A stretch of DNA of 64,000 nucleotides from Paenibacillus albidus (GTDB taxonomy: Bacteria > Bacillota > Bacilli > Paenibacillales > Paenibacillaceae), in the NCBI RefSeq assembly GCF_014644435.1, contig NZ_BMKR01000003.1, positions 248,001 to 312,000 on the forward strand, given 5' to 3'. Positions 1 to 8,321 of the stretch are shown here, piece by piece. A program made the translations under genes and the position numbers. The notes under the pieces were generated by a model. That model was not told the origin of the DNA and did not search any database. It was given only the letters and a program-made list of their open reading frames with translations. Each line of letters starts with the position of its first letter. Position 1 is the stretch's first letter.

Positions 1-2
1 AT

Positions 3-1499
3 TCCCGCAAGATTAACGCGTGTGTTGAAGGACGGGAAGTTTACCGGTTAGCGCTCGATTTGGACGACTTGACAGCGAAATCCTGCGATTGCCCGGTACA
101 GCGTCCTTGCAAGCATATGGCCGCTGTACTGATGGAATTTGCCGAAAGGCAGCAGCGCTCGGTCCATATGCTCGCCAATGCCAAGGCCGCCTCAGCGGCG
201 TTCAAGCCCGCTATAGCCAAGTCCGCAGGCAAAGCCGCCCCCTTATCCACACTGTTGTCGGTTCGGCATGAACAGCTTGTGGAGCAGGCGGCACGTTTGC
301 CTTCCGGAGGAGTGGCAGAGTGGCGTGAATTCCTGGACAATTGCACCTCCCCGCTGGCTCCGAGTATCCGGAACCCGCAATATGTGGACCGGGCCCTGGC
401 GGCGGTAGCCAAAGTCACACCCAAACTTCCCCCGGTTTTGGATGAGCTGTTCCGCTTGCATACCCTGCTGTTTCTGCTGGAAACGCTGACCAAACCTCTG
501 GGTAACCAAACCAATACCTTTGTTTCTTCACTGGGTTACTTCACCCACCTGGCCGTAACCGAAGTACAGGATGCCCTGGAGAGTCTCCTGCGGAAGAAGC
601 TTCCGCTGGCCGCCCATCCCGAGCTATTTCCCCATGTCACCGAGACGCTGGATTACCTGCGCCATGAGATGCTGACGGAATCACGGAATCAATCCTATTT
701 CTCCGCCTCCTATTCCCTCTTCTGGACCTGCTGGCTGATGCCTGCTTCGGGCAGCCGCCAGCTTTTCCTTGACGAGATTGAACAGCTGGAGCAGGCCCGC
801 CAGGAACTGGGCGCCTCGTTGTCCCGCCACGCCTGGCAGCTGGCCTACAGCCGAATGTTGTTCTACGCCGAAGACGATGAGGCGGCCTGGGAATCGCTGG
901 ACCATACTGCGGACCGGCCGGGTCTTGATCCCGGCGAGCTGATGAGCTTCCTCCCGCCGTTGTCCGAAGCGAAGGATTGGAGCCGTCTCGCGGACTGGCT
1001 TACCCGCATCGGGCCTATGCTGAGCACCCGTATCCGGTACAATCTGAAGGATTACTCCCAGTATTGGGAAGAGACCCTCCGCGAGCTCCCCGAGGCCGAA
1101 CCCCGGATGTGGGAGACGCTGGCGGCCATGCTTCCGCTGGCCCATGAGGTCTACTCGGAGAAGCTGCTGGAGTACGGCAAATGGCAGGACTGGATGGACT
1201 TCCAGCTGTCGGACGATAAGGCGCCCGCCGATTTCCGGGTCCGTGATCTCCAGCCCTTGGAGAAGAATGCACCGGAGCTGCTGCTGCCCTTCTATCATCA
1301 GGCTGTGGAACGGTTTGTGGTGGAGAAGAACCGGCACAGCTACAAGGCGGCCGTAAAGCTGTTGAAACGTTTGGCCAAGCTCTACAAGAAGCTGAAGCGC
1401 GAGGAGCGTTGGGCGTTATTTCTGGAGGGCTTCACCGCACGGCACAGCAGACTCCGCGCCCTGCAGGAAGAGCTGCGGAAAGGAAATCTGATCCCATGA
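3..1499 (+). CDS. SWIM zinc-finger family protein, 5' truncated by window edge
   Basis: The frame is open from the first bases of the window, so the gene starts further left. A TTG at 60 is only an internal codon. The visible N-terminus carries the SWIM zinc-binding signature Cys-x-Cys-x(n)-Cys-x-His (CDCPVQRPCKH), preceded by the usual strand ending in YRLALDLDDL. The remaining roughly 460 residues are helical, rich in Leu, Glu and Arg, with no other motif I recognise. SWIM domains are thought to mediate nucleic-acid or protein binding. In Bacillaceae and Paenibacillaceae such proteins are often encoded next to a SNF2 helicase, as here: the stop overlaps the next start in an ATGA, implying translational coupling. 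The precise role is unknown. Confidence 0.85.
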   Translation, partial: SRKINACVEGREVYRLALDLDDLTAKSCDCPVQRPCKHMAAVLMEFAERQQRSVHMLANAKAASAAFKPAIAKSAGKAAPLSTLLSVRHEQLVEQAARLPSGGVAEWREFLDNCTSPLAPSIRNPQYVDRALAAVAKVTPKLPPVLDELFRLHTLLFLLETLTKPLGNQTNTFVSSLGYFTHLAVTEVQDALESLLRKKLPLAAHPELFPHVTETLDYLRHEMLTESRNQSYFSASYSLFWTCWLMPASGSRQLFLDEIEQLEQARQELGASLSRHAWQLAYSRMLFYAEDDEAAWESLDHTADRPGLDPGELMSFLPPLSEAKDWSRLADWLTRIGPMLSTRIRYNLKDYSQYWEETLRELPEAEPRMWETLAAMLPLAHEVYSEKLLEYGKWQDWMDFQLSDDKAPADFRVRDLQPLEKNAPELLLPFYHQAVERFVVEKNRHSYKAAVKLLKRLAKLYKKLKREERWALFLEGFTARHSRLRALQEELRKGNLIP

Positions 1500-4498
1500 A
1501 TATCTCTGTACGCACGATTACTATTCAGCTGGCCCTTACCCAATATGGCGATGCGCTTATCTATGGGCTGGCGGAGAACGACGACTATATTCCCGGAATG
1601 TACCTCAAGCAGCGGCTGTTTGCCTGGCATGAGGAGTCTTTTTACGGGACCGATCTAACGATCCAGAGCGCCGAAGGCGTAGATCTGGTCATTCTGCCTG
1701 CCGAGCAGGTGCTTCCCTTCTTCGCAGAGCCCAAGCTGCTGAAGCACCTCGGCTGGAGCTGGGACGGCAAAGCTGCCCATTTGGTGGAGCTGGCCCCGCT
1801 GCTTCTGGCCAACGTGGAGGATAAGAAATACCTGCCCAGCTTCACGGCCTGCCGCGAAGGTCAGCTGCAATGGACCTGGGAGGATGCCGCCTTACGTGCT
1901 GCGGCCGAGACAAGTGAGGCCGCGCAAGCAGCTCTCCGGCAGCTGGAGGGGAACCCCGGCTTCGCCGAAGGCCTTCAAGCGGCGTTCTCCGCCGCCGTGT
2001 TCCTGCGTCATTATGGCACCGAGGCGGAAGCCGGAGATCTGCGCAGCGAGTTTCCGCTGCTGTTCGACAAGAACGCCGCCGCATCAGGCATGGACGAAGC
2101 TTCCTGGCTGATGGCCATTGGCTGGAAGGCCGACACCGCGCCCTTCCGTCCGGCGCTGCAGCTGCTTGAGCCGGACGAAGATGAGGTGCAGTGGCGGCTC
2201 ACGCTGGTCCTCCAGGACAAGCGCGACGAGTCCGCACTGGTCCCAGTGCGTCTCGCCGAAGATGGCGGGACGTTTGGCCAGTGGCCGGACACATGGACGG
2301 CCCATGTCCGGGAACGGGCGGGCGGCTGGCTGGAGCGTCTGCGCGCCTGCCTGCCGGGCGAGCGCCTGGGCGACGGCGGCGACTTGCTCGGCGAGCCGCT
2401 CAGCAATGAGGCGGCCTGGCGCTTCCTGACGGCCGATAGCCGCAGGCTACTGGAGGCCGGCTGGCAGGTGCTTCTTCCGGCCTGGTGGGAAGCCGCCAGC
2501 CGGAAGAAGCCGCGCCTGCGCGCCAAGATCAGCTCCGGGGAAAGCAGCCGGAGCAGCCAGTCGCTGTTCGGCCTGGATTCCCTGGTCGACTTCGATTGGC
2601 GGATCTCCATCGGCGATGCCGACCTTACCGAAGCCGAATTCGCGGAGCTGATCGCCCGCGGAGAACGGCTGGTCCGGTTCAGGGGGACCTGGGTGCCACT
2701 GGACCCCGCCCTGCTGGCCCAGATTCAGCGGGCCATGGCCGGCATGGACAAGTCCGAGGGCCTGTCCTTTCAGGACATCCTGCAGCTGCATCTGCTCGGC
2801 ACCGGCGAGGAAGCGGAGAATGGCGAAGCTACAGCAGAGCAGCTTGAAGAGGATGCCGCCCGTCTCCGCCTGGAGGTCGAGCTCAATGAGCATTTGATCT
2901 CGCTCATCGGCCAGCTTGGCCAGCAGTCCCAGTGGCCGAAGCCGCCGGTTCCGGCCGGGCTGCGGGCGGAGCTGCGGACCTATCAGCACGAAGGGTTCGC
3001 CTGGCTGGCCTTCCTGCGCCGCTTCGGGCTGGGCGCTTGTCTCGCCGATGATATGGGTCTCGGCAAAACGGTCCAGCTGATCGCCTACCTGCTCCATCTC
3101 CAAGAGAGCACGGCAGCTCAACCTGTGCCTGCCGGGGGGCCGCATGCCGCTCCCTCCAGCTGGCCTGCGCTGATTATCTGTCCTACCTCGGTGCTTGGCA
3201 ACTGGCAGAAGGAGCTGCAGCGTTTCGCCCCGTCCCTGCAGGTATTGCTTCACTACGGAAGCAAACGGCTGGACGCCGGGTTCTTCTATGGGGCCGCTTC
3301 GCAGGCCGACGTTGTGTTGACCTCCTACGCTACGGCGGCACTGGACCAGGAGCTTCTGCGGGAGTTTACCTGGGGCGCGATCTGCCTGGATGAGGCGCAG
3401 AACATCAAGAATGCCCAGACCAAACAATCCGCAGCAGTGCGCAGCTTCCCCGCCCTGCACAAAATCGCCCTTACCGGCACACCGATTGAGAACAGGCTGT
3501 CGGAGCTTTGGTCCATCTACGACTTCATCACGCCAGGATACCTCGGCAGCGCCAAAGCTTTTCAGGACCGGTTCGCAAATGCGATCGAGAAGGAACGCGA
3601 TGAGAAGCGCACCGCGGATCTGCAGCGGCTCGTCAAACCGTTCATGCTGCGCCGCAAGAAAAAAGATCCGGCCATTCAGCTCGACCTTCCGGACAAAAAC
3701 GAGATGAAGACCTATATCCATCTGACCGCAGAGCAAGCCGCCCTCTATGACCAGACCGTGAATGGGCTGCTCGAACGCATGCAGAAGCTGGAAGGCATCG
3801 AACGCAAAGGAGCCATTCTGGCTGCACTGACCGGGCTGAAGCAGCTGTGCGACCACCCGATGCTGCTGACCAAAGAGGCGCTGCCCGAGCCGGATGCCGC
3901 GAACCGGCTGGATACGGTTGCTCTGATTGAGCGCTCCTCCAAGCTGGAACGGCTGCTGGCCATGGTCCGGGAGCTGCGTGAAGAACAGGAACGCTGCCTG
4001 ATCTTCACCCAGTATGTCGGCATGGGCAAAATGCTTCAGGCCGTGCTTGAGCAGGAGCTTCAGGAGCCGGTGCTGTATCTGAACGGAAGCACCTCCAAAA
4101 CGGCCCGCGACCGGATGATTGAGCGTTTTCAGTCGCCGGTCCTGCCGGAGGGGGAACCACCGGCCGATCAGCCGAACGTCTTCATCCTCTCGCTTAAGGC
4201 CGGGGGCGTCGGCCTGAACCTGACCGCTGCCAACCACGTGTTCCACTTCGACCGCTGGTGGAATCCGGCCGTTGAGAATCAGGCAACGGACCGGGCCTAC
4301 CGCATGGGCCAGACCCGGGATGTCCAGGTGCATAAATTCATTGCACTCGGTACCCTGGAGGAACGGATCGACGAGATGCTGGAAAGCAAGCAGCAGCTCA
4401 GCGATGATGTGATTGCCAGCTCCGAGGGCTGGATCACCGAGCTGTCCACCGACGCGCTCAAAGATCTGTTCACACTGCGCCGGGAGTGGATGGGTTAA
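1496..4498 (+). CDS. SNF2/DEAD-box family helicase (SWI2/SNF2 ATPase)
   Basis: The start is the ATG at 1496, overlapping the previous stop (ATGA), with GGAAA about 9 bases upstream, giving 1000 residues. The first ~470 residues fit the SNF2-associated N-terminal region found in bacterial members. The ATPase core has Walker A (DDMGLGKT, about residues 517-524), the DEAQ box (about 631) and motif III-like LTGTPIENR. The C-terminal helicase half has LIFTQY, SLKAGGVGLNLTAA, DRWWNPAVENQATDRAYRMG and a closing TLEERIDEML. Members are double-stranded-DNA translocases that remodel nucleoprotein or polymerase complexes in the cytoplasm. The tight coupling to the SWIM gene suggests the two products act together. 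All core motifs are intact. A hairpin terminator follows. Confidence 0.95.
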   Translation: MNISVRTITIQLALTQYGDALIYGLAENDDYIPGMYLKQRLFAWHEESFYGTDLTIQSAEGVDLVILPAEQVLPFFAEPKLLKHLGWSWDGKAAHLVELAPLLLANVEDKKYLPSFTACREGQLQWTWEDAALRAAAETSEAAQAALRQLEGNPGFAEGLQAAFSAAVFLRHYGTEAEAGDLRSEFPLLFDKNAAASGMDEASWLMAIGWKADTAPFRPALQLLEPDEDEVQWRLTLVLQDKRDESALVPVRLAEDGGTFGQWPDTWTAHVRERAGGWLERLRACLPGERLGDGGDLLGEPLSNEAAWRFLTADSRRLLEAGWQVLLPAWWEAASRKKPRLRAKISSGESSRSSQSLFGLDSLVDFDWRISIGDADLTEAEFAELIARGERLVRFRGTWVPLDPALLAQIQRAMAGMDKSEGLSFQDILQLHLLGTGEEAENGEATAEQLEEDAARLRLEVELNEHLISLIGQLGQQSQWPKPPVPAGLRAELRTYQHEGFAWLAFLRRFGLGACLADDMGLGKTVQLIAYLLHLQESTAAQPVPAGGPHAAPSSWPALIICPTSVLGNWQKELQRFAPSLQVLLHYGSKRLDAGFFYGAASQADVVLTSYATAALDQELLREFTWGAICLDEAQNIKNAQTKQSAAVRSFPALHKIALTGTPIENRLSELWSIYDFITPGYLGSAKAFQDRFANAIEKERDEKRTADLQRLVKPFMLRRKKKDPAIQLDLPDKNEMKTYIHLTAEQAALYDQTVNGLLERMQKLEGIERKGAILAALTGLKQLCDHPMLLTKEALPEPDAANRLDTVALIERSSKLERLLAMVRELREEQERCLIFTQYVGMGKMLQAVLEQELQEPVLYLNGSTSKTARDRMIERFQSPVLPEGEPPADQPNVFILSLKAGGVGLNLTAANHVFHFDRWWNPAVENQATDRAYRMGQTRDVQVHKFIALGTLEERIDEMLESKQQLSDDVIASSEGWITELSTDALKDLFTLRREWMG

Positions 4499-4569
4499 GC
4501 TTCACCCGTACCGCCCTTTTGGACGGCAATCCCTGCGAGCTGTGAGCTTATAGAAACTGTAAAAAGTCA

Positions 4570-4613
4570 GCAAAAAAAGCGATTCTCCGTTACCCTGAGA
4601 ATCGCTTTTTTGC
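4570..4613. terminator. Bidirectional intrinsic terminator
   Basis: A 17-bp inverted repeat (arms near 4570-4587 and 4597-4613, core AGCGATTCTC/GAGAATCGCT) has a 9-base loop, a T-run on the right and an A-run on the left. It sits between the converging SNF2 gene and the acetyltransferase gene and can serve both. Confidence 0.85.
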
Positions 4614-4648
4614 ATTTTGGGTCATTGGCAGTCTGCTGACCTTAACCT

Positions 4649-4951
4649 TTAACTTTGTTTCCACACATCCGCATATTCCGGATTCCGCTTGAATTGTAAA
4701 AGCGCATAGGAGCATGCCGGTATAATCTGCTTGCCTTCCGCCCGCGCTTCTTCTACCACACGGTCCAGCAGTCTCCGGGCCATGTTCCCGCCGCGGTGTT
4801 CCGGTGACACGAACGTATGATCAACAATCCAGGTATCCTCCCCATGGGGCACATACGTGATTTCGCCAATCGGACCTGTATCTATACGCAAAACAAATCC
4901 ATTGCCTTGTCTATCTATCCTGCCAACATCCGCTTGATCCATAGATTCCAT
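4649..4951 (-). CDS. Small GNAT-family N-acetyltransferase (YjdJ-like)
   Basis: This is a 100-residue protein of the short GCN5-related acetyltransferase family. The conserved block DHTFVSPEHRGGNMARRLL contains the acetyl-CoA pyrophosphate loop, and ACSYALLQFKRNPEYADVW is the typical C-terminal end. The family is half the length of normal GNAT enzymes, so the gene is full length. The ATG at 4951 has a near-perfect AAGGAGG about 8 bases upstream; a second Met three codons in is less likely. It is a single gene with terminators on both sides. The substrate is unknown. Confidence 0.85.
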   Translation of the reverse strand: MESMDQADVGRIDRQGNGFVLRIDTGPIGEITYVPHGEDTWIVDHTFVSPEHRGGNMARRLLDRVVEEARAEGKQIIPACSYALLQFKRNPEYADVWKQS

Positions 4952-5050
4952 TGGTTATCCCTCCTTATTGCAATGCCTGGGTTTTAGCGCCTTACTCTAT
5001 TTCATTACCCAGTTTTGCTACTATAAAGTGATTACCATTGTTCCGGCATT

Positions 5051-5185
5051 CTAAAAGTGACCCAGATTATCGCTGGCGGAGAGCGAACTGACCACCAGCG
5101 TAACCGGCTCATCCACCAGATTGTAGCGGAGCTGCTCATCCGGCAGATTCACGGATAAATTATGGGCCACCCCACCAAGCAAGCG
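5051..5185 (-). other. Possible C-terminal gene remnant, unidentified
   Basis: The gap 4952-5273 holds a terminator and one stretch that reads as protein. On the minus strand, 5185 to 5051 translates into NLPDEQLRYNLVDEPVTLVV and neighbouring residues, ending at a TAG. It has no start codon or ribosome binding site of its own. The same frame extended upstream runs back through the terminator hairpin, so it is not a separate gene. It could be a decayed gene end or a chance open frame. I do not recognise the family. Confidence 0.2.
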
Positions 5186-5195
5186 CAGTGCACAC

Positions 5196-5233
5196 AAAAA
5201 GCTGCAAGCCCCCGGACCGGGCAGCTTGCAGCC
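5196..5233 (-). terminator. Intrinsic terminator of the acyltransferase gene
   Basis: A 9-bp stem (GCTGCAAGC at 5201-5209 with GCTTGCAGC at 5224-5232) encloses a GC-rich loop. It is followed on the minus strand by TTTTTGTGTG, 41 bases beyond the stop of the acyltransferase gene. Confidence 0.8.
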
Positions 5234-5273
5234 TTTTGCAGCTAAATATGAGACTGTCGTTGACGATGCCCGC

Positions 5274-6404
5274 TTATCCCTCTCCGGAAGCTGTGGGCAG
5301 GCCAGCCGGCTGGATAGATGCACGCTTCGGCAGATTTATTTTACCGATAATAAACGTGCCGAACGGCAGCAGACTGATCATATACGTAAGGAGCATGGCT
5401 CCGGCGGCTCCAGCTACGAACAGAACGATAATCTGCAGCGGCAGCGCAAGACCCGGCAGAGCCGATTGCAACGCGCTGAAGGCCACCTTTTGGCATAAGG
5501 AATGCAGCAGGAAAATCCCGAAGGACAAGCTGGCAATCCAGTTCAGCAGCGCCGGCGGCTTGCTCCGGATAACTGAAGCCAGGTAGAACATCAGCAGCAT
5601 CACCGGCAGCGCATAGATGAGCACGATGACATTTTTGGAAGAATTGACGGGAAGAATTTTGGAAGAGTACAAGATAAAGAAAAAGATCACGGACAACAGA
5701 CTTCCTCCGATCACCTTCAGACGGTTCCGGCTCAGACGATCGCGGAATTCTTCCACATTGCGTCCCGCATAATAAGCCGTTACGTAATAGAACACCCAGG
5801 CCGGGAACGGCACCCACCACAGAAATTGCCAGAATGTCTCTGCATTCGGGATAGCAAACGGCTGCATGAGATTAAAAAAGGCCAGGTAGGCCGCATTGAT
5901 CACCAGGGCCACAGGAATGACAACCGTTGCTTTCCAGCGGTTCAAATAAGGAGCGATCCATTGATGGAGGATGTAGAACTGAAAGATCGTGAGGATGAAA
6001 TAACCGTGGAACTCGGCAAGCACAATGTTCTTCCATAATCTTTCCGCCAGGACGGCTGATGAGAAACCTGCGTACACCGCCTCCAGCACCGCATACACTA
6101 CGGCAATGATCACATAGGGAATCAGGAGATATTTGGCCCTTTTCCGCAGGAAATGCTCTGGGGTCTTGACGGGATAGGCATGGGCCAGCAGAAATGCAGA
6201 TATGAAGATAAAAAGCGGTGTAGCCAGCTTCATAAACATAATCAGCGGGTACAATAACCTGTAGCTGGAATCCATCTGTTCGGCTGATGCGTAATGAATC
6301 ACACTCTCCACGGCGTGAACGGCTACAATCATCAGACAAGCCACGGTGCGCAGCCAGACCAGCTCGGCGATATGCCTTTTGGGCTTTTTCTGCAGGGTAC
6401 TCAT
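5274..6404 (-). CDS. Acyltransferase family 3 integral membrane protein
   Basis: This 376-residue protein has about ten hydrophobic segments. Near the N-terminus it reads ELVWLRTVACLMIVAVHAVE, the usual family-3 start in which the Arg and His are conserved and the His is the likely catalytic residue. SAFLLAHAYPVKTPEHFLRKRAKYL-type sequence and basic loops between helices also fit. These enzymes transfer acetyl or other acyl groups to cell-surface polysaccharides, peptidoglycan or secreted metabolites at the membrane. The start at 6404 has a purine-rich GGAGTGAG upstream. It is a monocistronic gene with its own terminator. The target glycan cannot be told from the sequence. Confidence 0.85.
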   Translation of the reverse strand: MSTLQKKPKRHIAELVWLRTVACLMIVAVHAVESVIHYASAEQMDSSYRLLYPLIMFMKLATPLFIFISAFLLAHAYPVKTPEHFLRKRAKYLLIPYVIIAVVYAVLEAVYAGFSSAVLAERLWKNIVLAEFHGYFILTIFQFYILHQWIAPYLNRWKATVVIPVALVINAAYLAFFNLMQPFAIPNAETFWQFLWWVPFPAWVFYYVTAYYAGRNVEEFRDRLSRNRLKVIGGSLLSVIFFFILYSSKILPVNSSKNVIVLIYALPVMLLMFYLASVIRSKPPALLNWIASLSFGIFLLHSLCQKVAFSALQSALPGLALPLQIIVLFVAGAAGAMLLTYMISLLPFGTFIIGKINLPKRASIQPAGLPTASGEG

Positions 6405-6604
6405 TCCGATTTCTCACTCCATTCCATTACCCTATTCTATATTCAAAATCTTTGCTCAAACTTTATCATCATTCCCGGCGGTTTTCTAGTTCCCTGTGGC
6501 CTTGGCAGCTATAAATGAGCCTTCTTCCCTATAATCCGGGCGTTTCAGAAGGACATTGGCAGCAGGGCACCCCCCTCTTACCCCCCTCAAAAGAACACCA
6601 TGCA

Positions 6605-6633
6605 TTGCCACTATATAGGAGATGTGTTAGAAT
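6605..6633 (+). promoter_or_regulatory. Sigma-A promoter with extended -10 for the hflX leader
   Basis: TTGCCA (6605-6610), a 17-base spacer and TAGAAT (6628-6633), with TG one base before the -10 (TGT-TAGAAT). Spacing and both hexamers are close to consensus. Transcription should start near 6640, only about 25 bases before the leader peptide start. Confidence 0.75.
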
Positions 6634-6664
6634 CGAGTTAACTTTTAGGAACGGAGGGATACGT

Positions 6665-6703
6665 GTGATAGACTTTATCCGAGTTCGTACGTTGCGCGGC
6701 TAA
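6665..6703 (+). CDS. hflX leader peptide, 12 residues (M)IDFIRVRTLRG
   Basis: A GTG at 6665 begins a 12-codon frame ending in TAA at 6701-6703. The ribosome binding site is strong (GGAGGG at 6653-6658, 6 bases from the GTG) and lies just downstream of a near-consensus promoter, arguing that the frame is translated. The peptide contains Arg-Val-Arg, an instance of the +X+ (Arg/Lys-x-Arg/Lys) motif known from macrolide-dependent arrest peptides such as the Arg-Leu-Arg of ErmDL. There is no other gene before hflX about 300 bases downstream, and an intrinsic terminator lies between. I infer a regulatory leader whose stalling controls read-through into hflX. Translation and stalling are not shown here. 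The alternative is a chance short frame, which the ribosome binding site makes less likely. Confidence 0.65.
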   Translation: MIDFIRVRTLRG

Positions 6704-6719
6704 TTGAATAGCGCTCAAG

Positions 6720-6738
6720 CTCTGCCCAATGTGCAGAG
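6720..6738 (+). promoter_or_regulatory. Leader hairpin and candidate antiterminator segment
   Basis: CTCTGC (6720-6725) and GCAGAG (6733-6738) form a local hairpin. The same segment contains CTGCC-CAA-TGTGC (6722-6734). Apart from a 3-base bulge, it is the exact complement of GCACAGGCAG (6938-6947), the 5' arm of the terminator before hflX. Pairing of the two would block the terminator, so the segment could switch between a local hairpin and an antiterminator. This comes from reading by eye; no folding energy was computed. Confidence 0.45.
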
Positions 6739-6882
6739 GACTCAGGATTAGTCTGTCCACTATCCCATATATTTCATGAATAGCCAATTTGGTGATCCAA
6801 GGCACACGTATGTACACCCGTTGCCCTAAATCTCCACGCTGGTCTTATTCTTACCTATGGCATATGGAAGGCCGGGTACGCC

Positions 6883-6901
6883 GGGGAAGCTCCGCTTCTC
6901 C
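6883..6901 (+). other. Stable hairpin within the hflX leader
   Basis: GGGGAAGC (6883-6890), loop TCC and GCTTCTCC (6894-6901) form an 8-bp stem with one G-U pair. It lacks a T-run, so it is not a terminator itself. It is one of several structures in the roughly 290-base untranslated stretch between the leader peptide and hflX. Confidence 0.5.
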
Positions 6902-6936
6902 ACGTGCTTGAACTGATGTCCTCTACCGATACTGTT

Positions 6937-6963
6937 AGCACAGGCAGACTGCCTGTGCTTTTT
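6937..6963 (+). terminator. Intrinsic terminator (attenuator) upstream of hflX
   Basis: AGCACAGGCAG (6937-6947) and CTGCCTGTGCT (6949-6959) form an almost continuous palindrome. It is followed by TTTTT (6959-6963) and ends about 40 bases before the hflX start. With a promoter and leader peptide upstream and no other gene to terminate, it is best explained as an attenuator. Confidence 0.8.
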
Positions 6964-7002
6964 GGTGTACTTTATTACGATTATTGGAGGATGAATCCCT
7001 AT

Positions 7003-8265
7003 ATGCAACAACCTATACAGCAGCAAGCTATTATTGTCGGTGTCCAGCTTCAGAATGACACCCAGTTCACTTATTCCATGGAGGAGCTGGCCAATCTGGC
7101 CGCCGCCTGCAACCTCAAGGTCATCGGTCAGCTCAGCCAAAAGGCAAGCCGCATCAATCCTTCCCATTACATCGGGACCGGTAAAATTGAAGAGCTGCGG
7201 CTGATGCTGGAGGATGAAGACACCGTGGTTATTTTTAACGATGAGCTGTCCCCCTCCCAGATCCGCAATCTGGAGTCATCACTGGACCGGCATGTGATTG
7301 ACCGGACCCTGCTTATTCTCAATATCTTCGCCGACCGGGCGAAGACCAAAGAAGCCCAGCTGCAGGTAGAGGTAGCCCGGCTGCAATATATGCTGCCCCG
7401 TCTTAGCGGCATGCGGGAATCGCTGGGCAGACAAGGCGGCGGAGCCGGGCTGAAGAACAGAGGCGCCGGCGAAACGAAGCTGGAGCTGGACCGCAGACGT
7501 GTCGAGGAGCGGATCACCGCACTGCAAAGCGAGCTGCAGCAACAGGTCGAAAGACGCCAGGTCCAGCGCAAACAACGCCGCAAGAACGAGGTCCCTGTAG
7601 TCTGTCTGGTCGGCTACACCAACTCCGGCAAATCGACGCTGATGAACGCCGTCGTGGACACCTACCACCCGGAATCCCTGACGAAGCAGGTGTTCGCCAA
7701 GGATATGCTGTTTGCCACCCTGGAGACCTCGGTGCGCAGCATTGAGCTTCCCGGCCACCGTACCTTCCTCTTGACCGACACCGTCGGGTTTGTCAGCCAG
7801 CTGCCCCATCATCTGGTCAAGGCTTTCCGTTCGACGCTGGAAGAGGTGACCGAGGCGGATCTCTTGATTCACGTGGTGGACTATGCCGATCCGCAGCATC
7901 AGCAGCATATGGCTGTCACCAATGAGACCTTGAAGGCGCTGGGTGTGGAGGGCATCCCGACCCTCTACGCTTACAATAAGGCCGATCTTACGCAGCAGCC
8001 CTATCCGCTTGTTGAGGAGGATCGGATCTATCTCTCCGCCAGACACAAACGCGGCATCGCTGAACTGGCCGGGCTGATCCGCAGCCGGGTGTTCAGCGAT
8101 TATGTGGAGTGCGAGCTCCTGGTTCCTTTTGACCGGGGAGAGATTGTTTCCTACTTCAACGAACATGCCCACGTGCAAGCCGTCAGCTATGAGGAGAACG
8201 GTACACGGCTTACACTGGAATGCCGGGCTGCCGATGCCGAGAAGTACCGCGCACAGCTTCTGTAG
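7003..8265 (+). CDS. hflX: GTPase HflX, ribosome-splitting/rescue factor
   Basis: This is a full-length HflX. The N-terminal HflX domain has the HYIGTGKIEEL and NDELSPSQIRNLE blocks. A glycine-rich linker (GGGAGLKNRGAGETKLELDRR) and a coiled coil follow, then the GTPase domain: G1 GYTNSGKST (about residue 204), G3 DTVGF (about 259) and G4 NKAD (about 325), and a C-terminal domain. HflX binds the 50S E site and splits stalled 70S ribosomes. A Listeria paralogue (HflXr) gives macrolide/lincosamide resistance and is itself controlled by attenuation. GGAGG at 6986-6990 directly abuts an ATG at 6991, so the ATG at 7003 (12 bases on, 420 residues) is the more likely start, though spacing is long. 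The upstream leader suggests antibiotic-responsive control. Confidence 0.93.
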   Translation: MQQPIQQQAIIVGVQLQNDTQFTYSMEELANLAAACNLKVIGQLSQKASRINPSHYIGTGKIEELRLMLEDEDTVVIFNDELSPSQIRNLESSLDRHVIDRTLLILNIFADRAKTKEAQLQVEVARLQYMLPRLSGMRESLGRQGGGAGLKNRGAGETKLELDRRRVEERITALQSELQQQVERRQVQRKQRRKNEVPVVCLVGYTNSGKSTLMNAVVDTYHPESLTKQVFAKDMLFATLETSVRSIELPGHRTFLLTDTVGFVSQLPHHLVKAFRSTLEEVTEADLLIHVVDYADPQHQQHMAVTNETLKALGVEGIPTLYAYNKADLTQQPYPLVEEDRIYLSARHKRGIAELAGLIRSRVFSDYVECELLVPFDRGEIVSYFNEHAHVQAVSYEENGTRLTLECRAADAEKYRAQLL

Positions 8266-8290
8266 ACCATAGCCCGAGCCCGGGTCACCG

Positions 8291-8321
8291 AATAAAGCCC
8301 CCTGGTTCAGGGGGCTTTATT
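8291..8321. terminator. Bidirectional intrinsic terminator
   Basis: Perfect 14-bp arms AATAAAGCCCCCTG (8291-8304) and CAGGGGGCTTTATT (8308-8321) with a 3-base loop lie between the converging hflX and RsoA-like genes. Confidence 0.88.

Noticed and set aside
2447..4333. 628-codon open frame on the minus strand opposite the SNF2 gene
   Set aside because: It is a GC-driven shadow in a strongly coding region. The plus strand has all helicase motifs, and the minus frame has no ribosome binding site or recognisable protein.
6515..6703. 62-codon plus-strand frame upstream of hflX as a gene
   Set aside because: Its upstream part precedes the predicted transcription start. Only the last 12 codons follow a ribosome binding site, so it was annotated as the leader peptide instead.
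6640..6990. A 6S RNA or metabolite riboswitch upstream of hflX
   Set aside because: I could not match conserved cores of known riboswitches or 6S RNA, and the leader peptide plus terminator explain the layout better. A covariance-model scan would decide.
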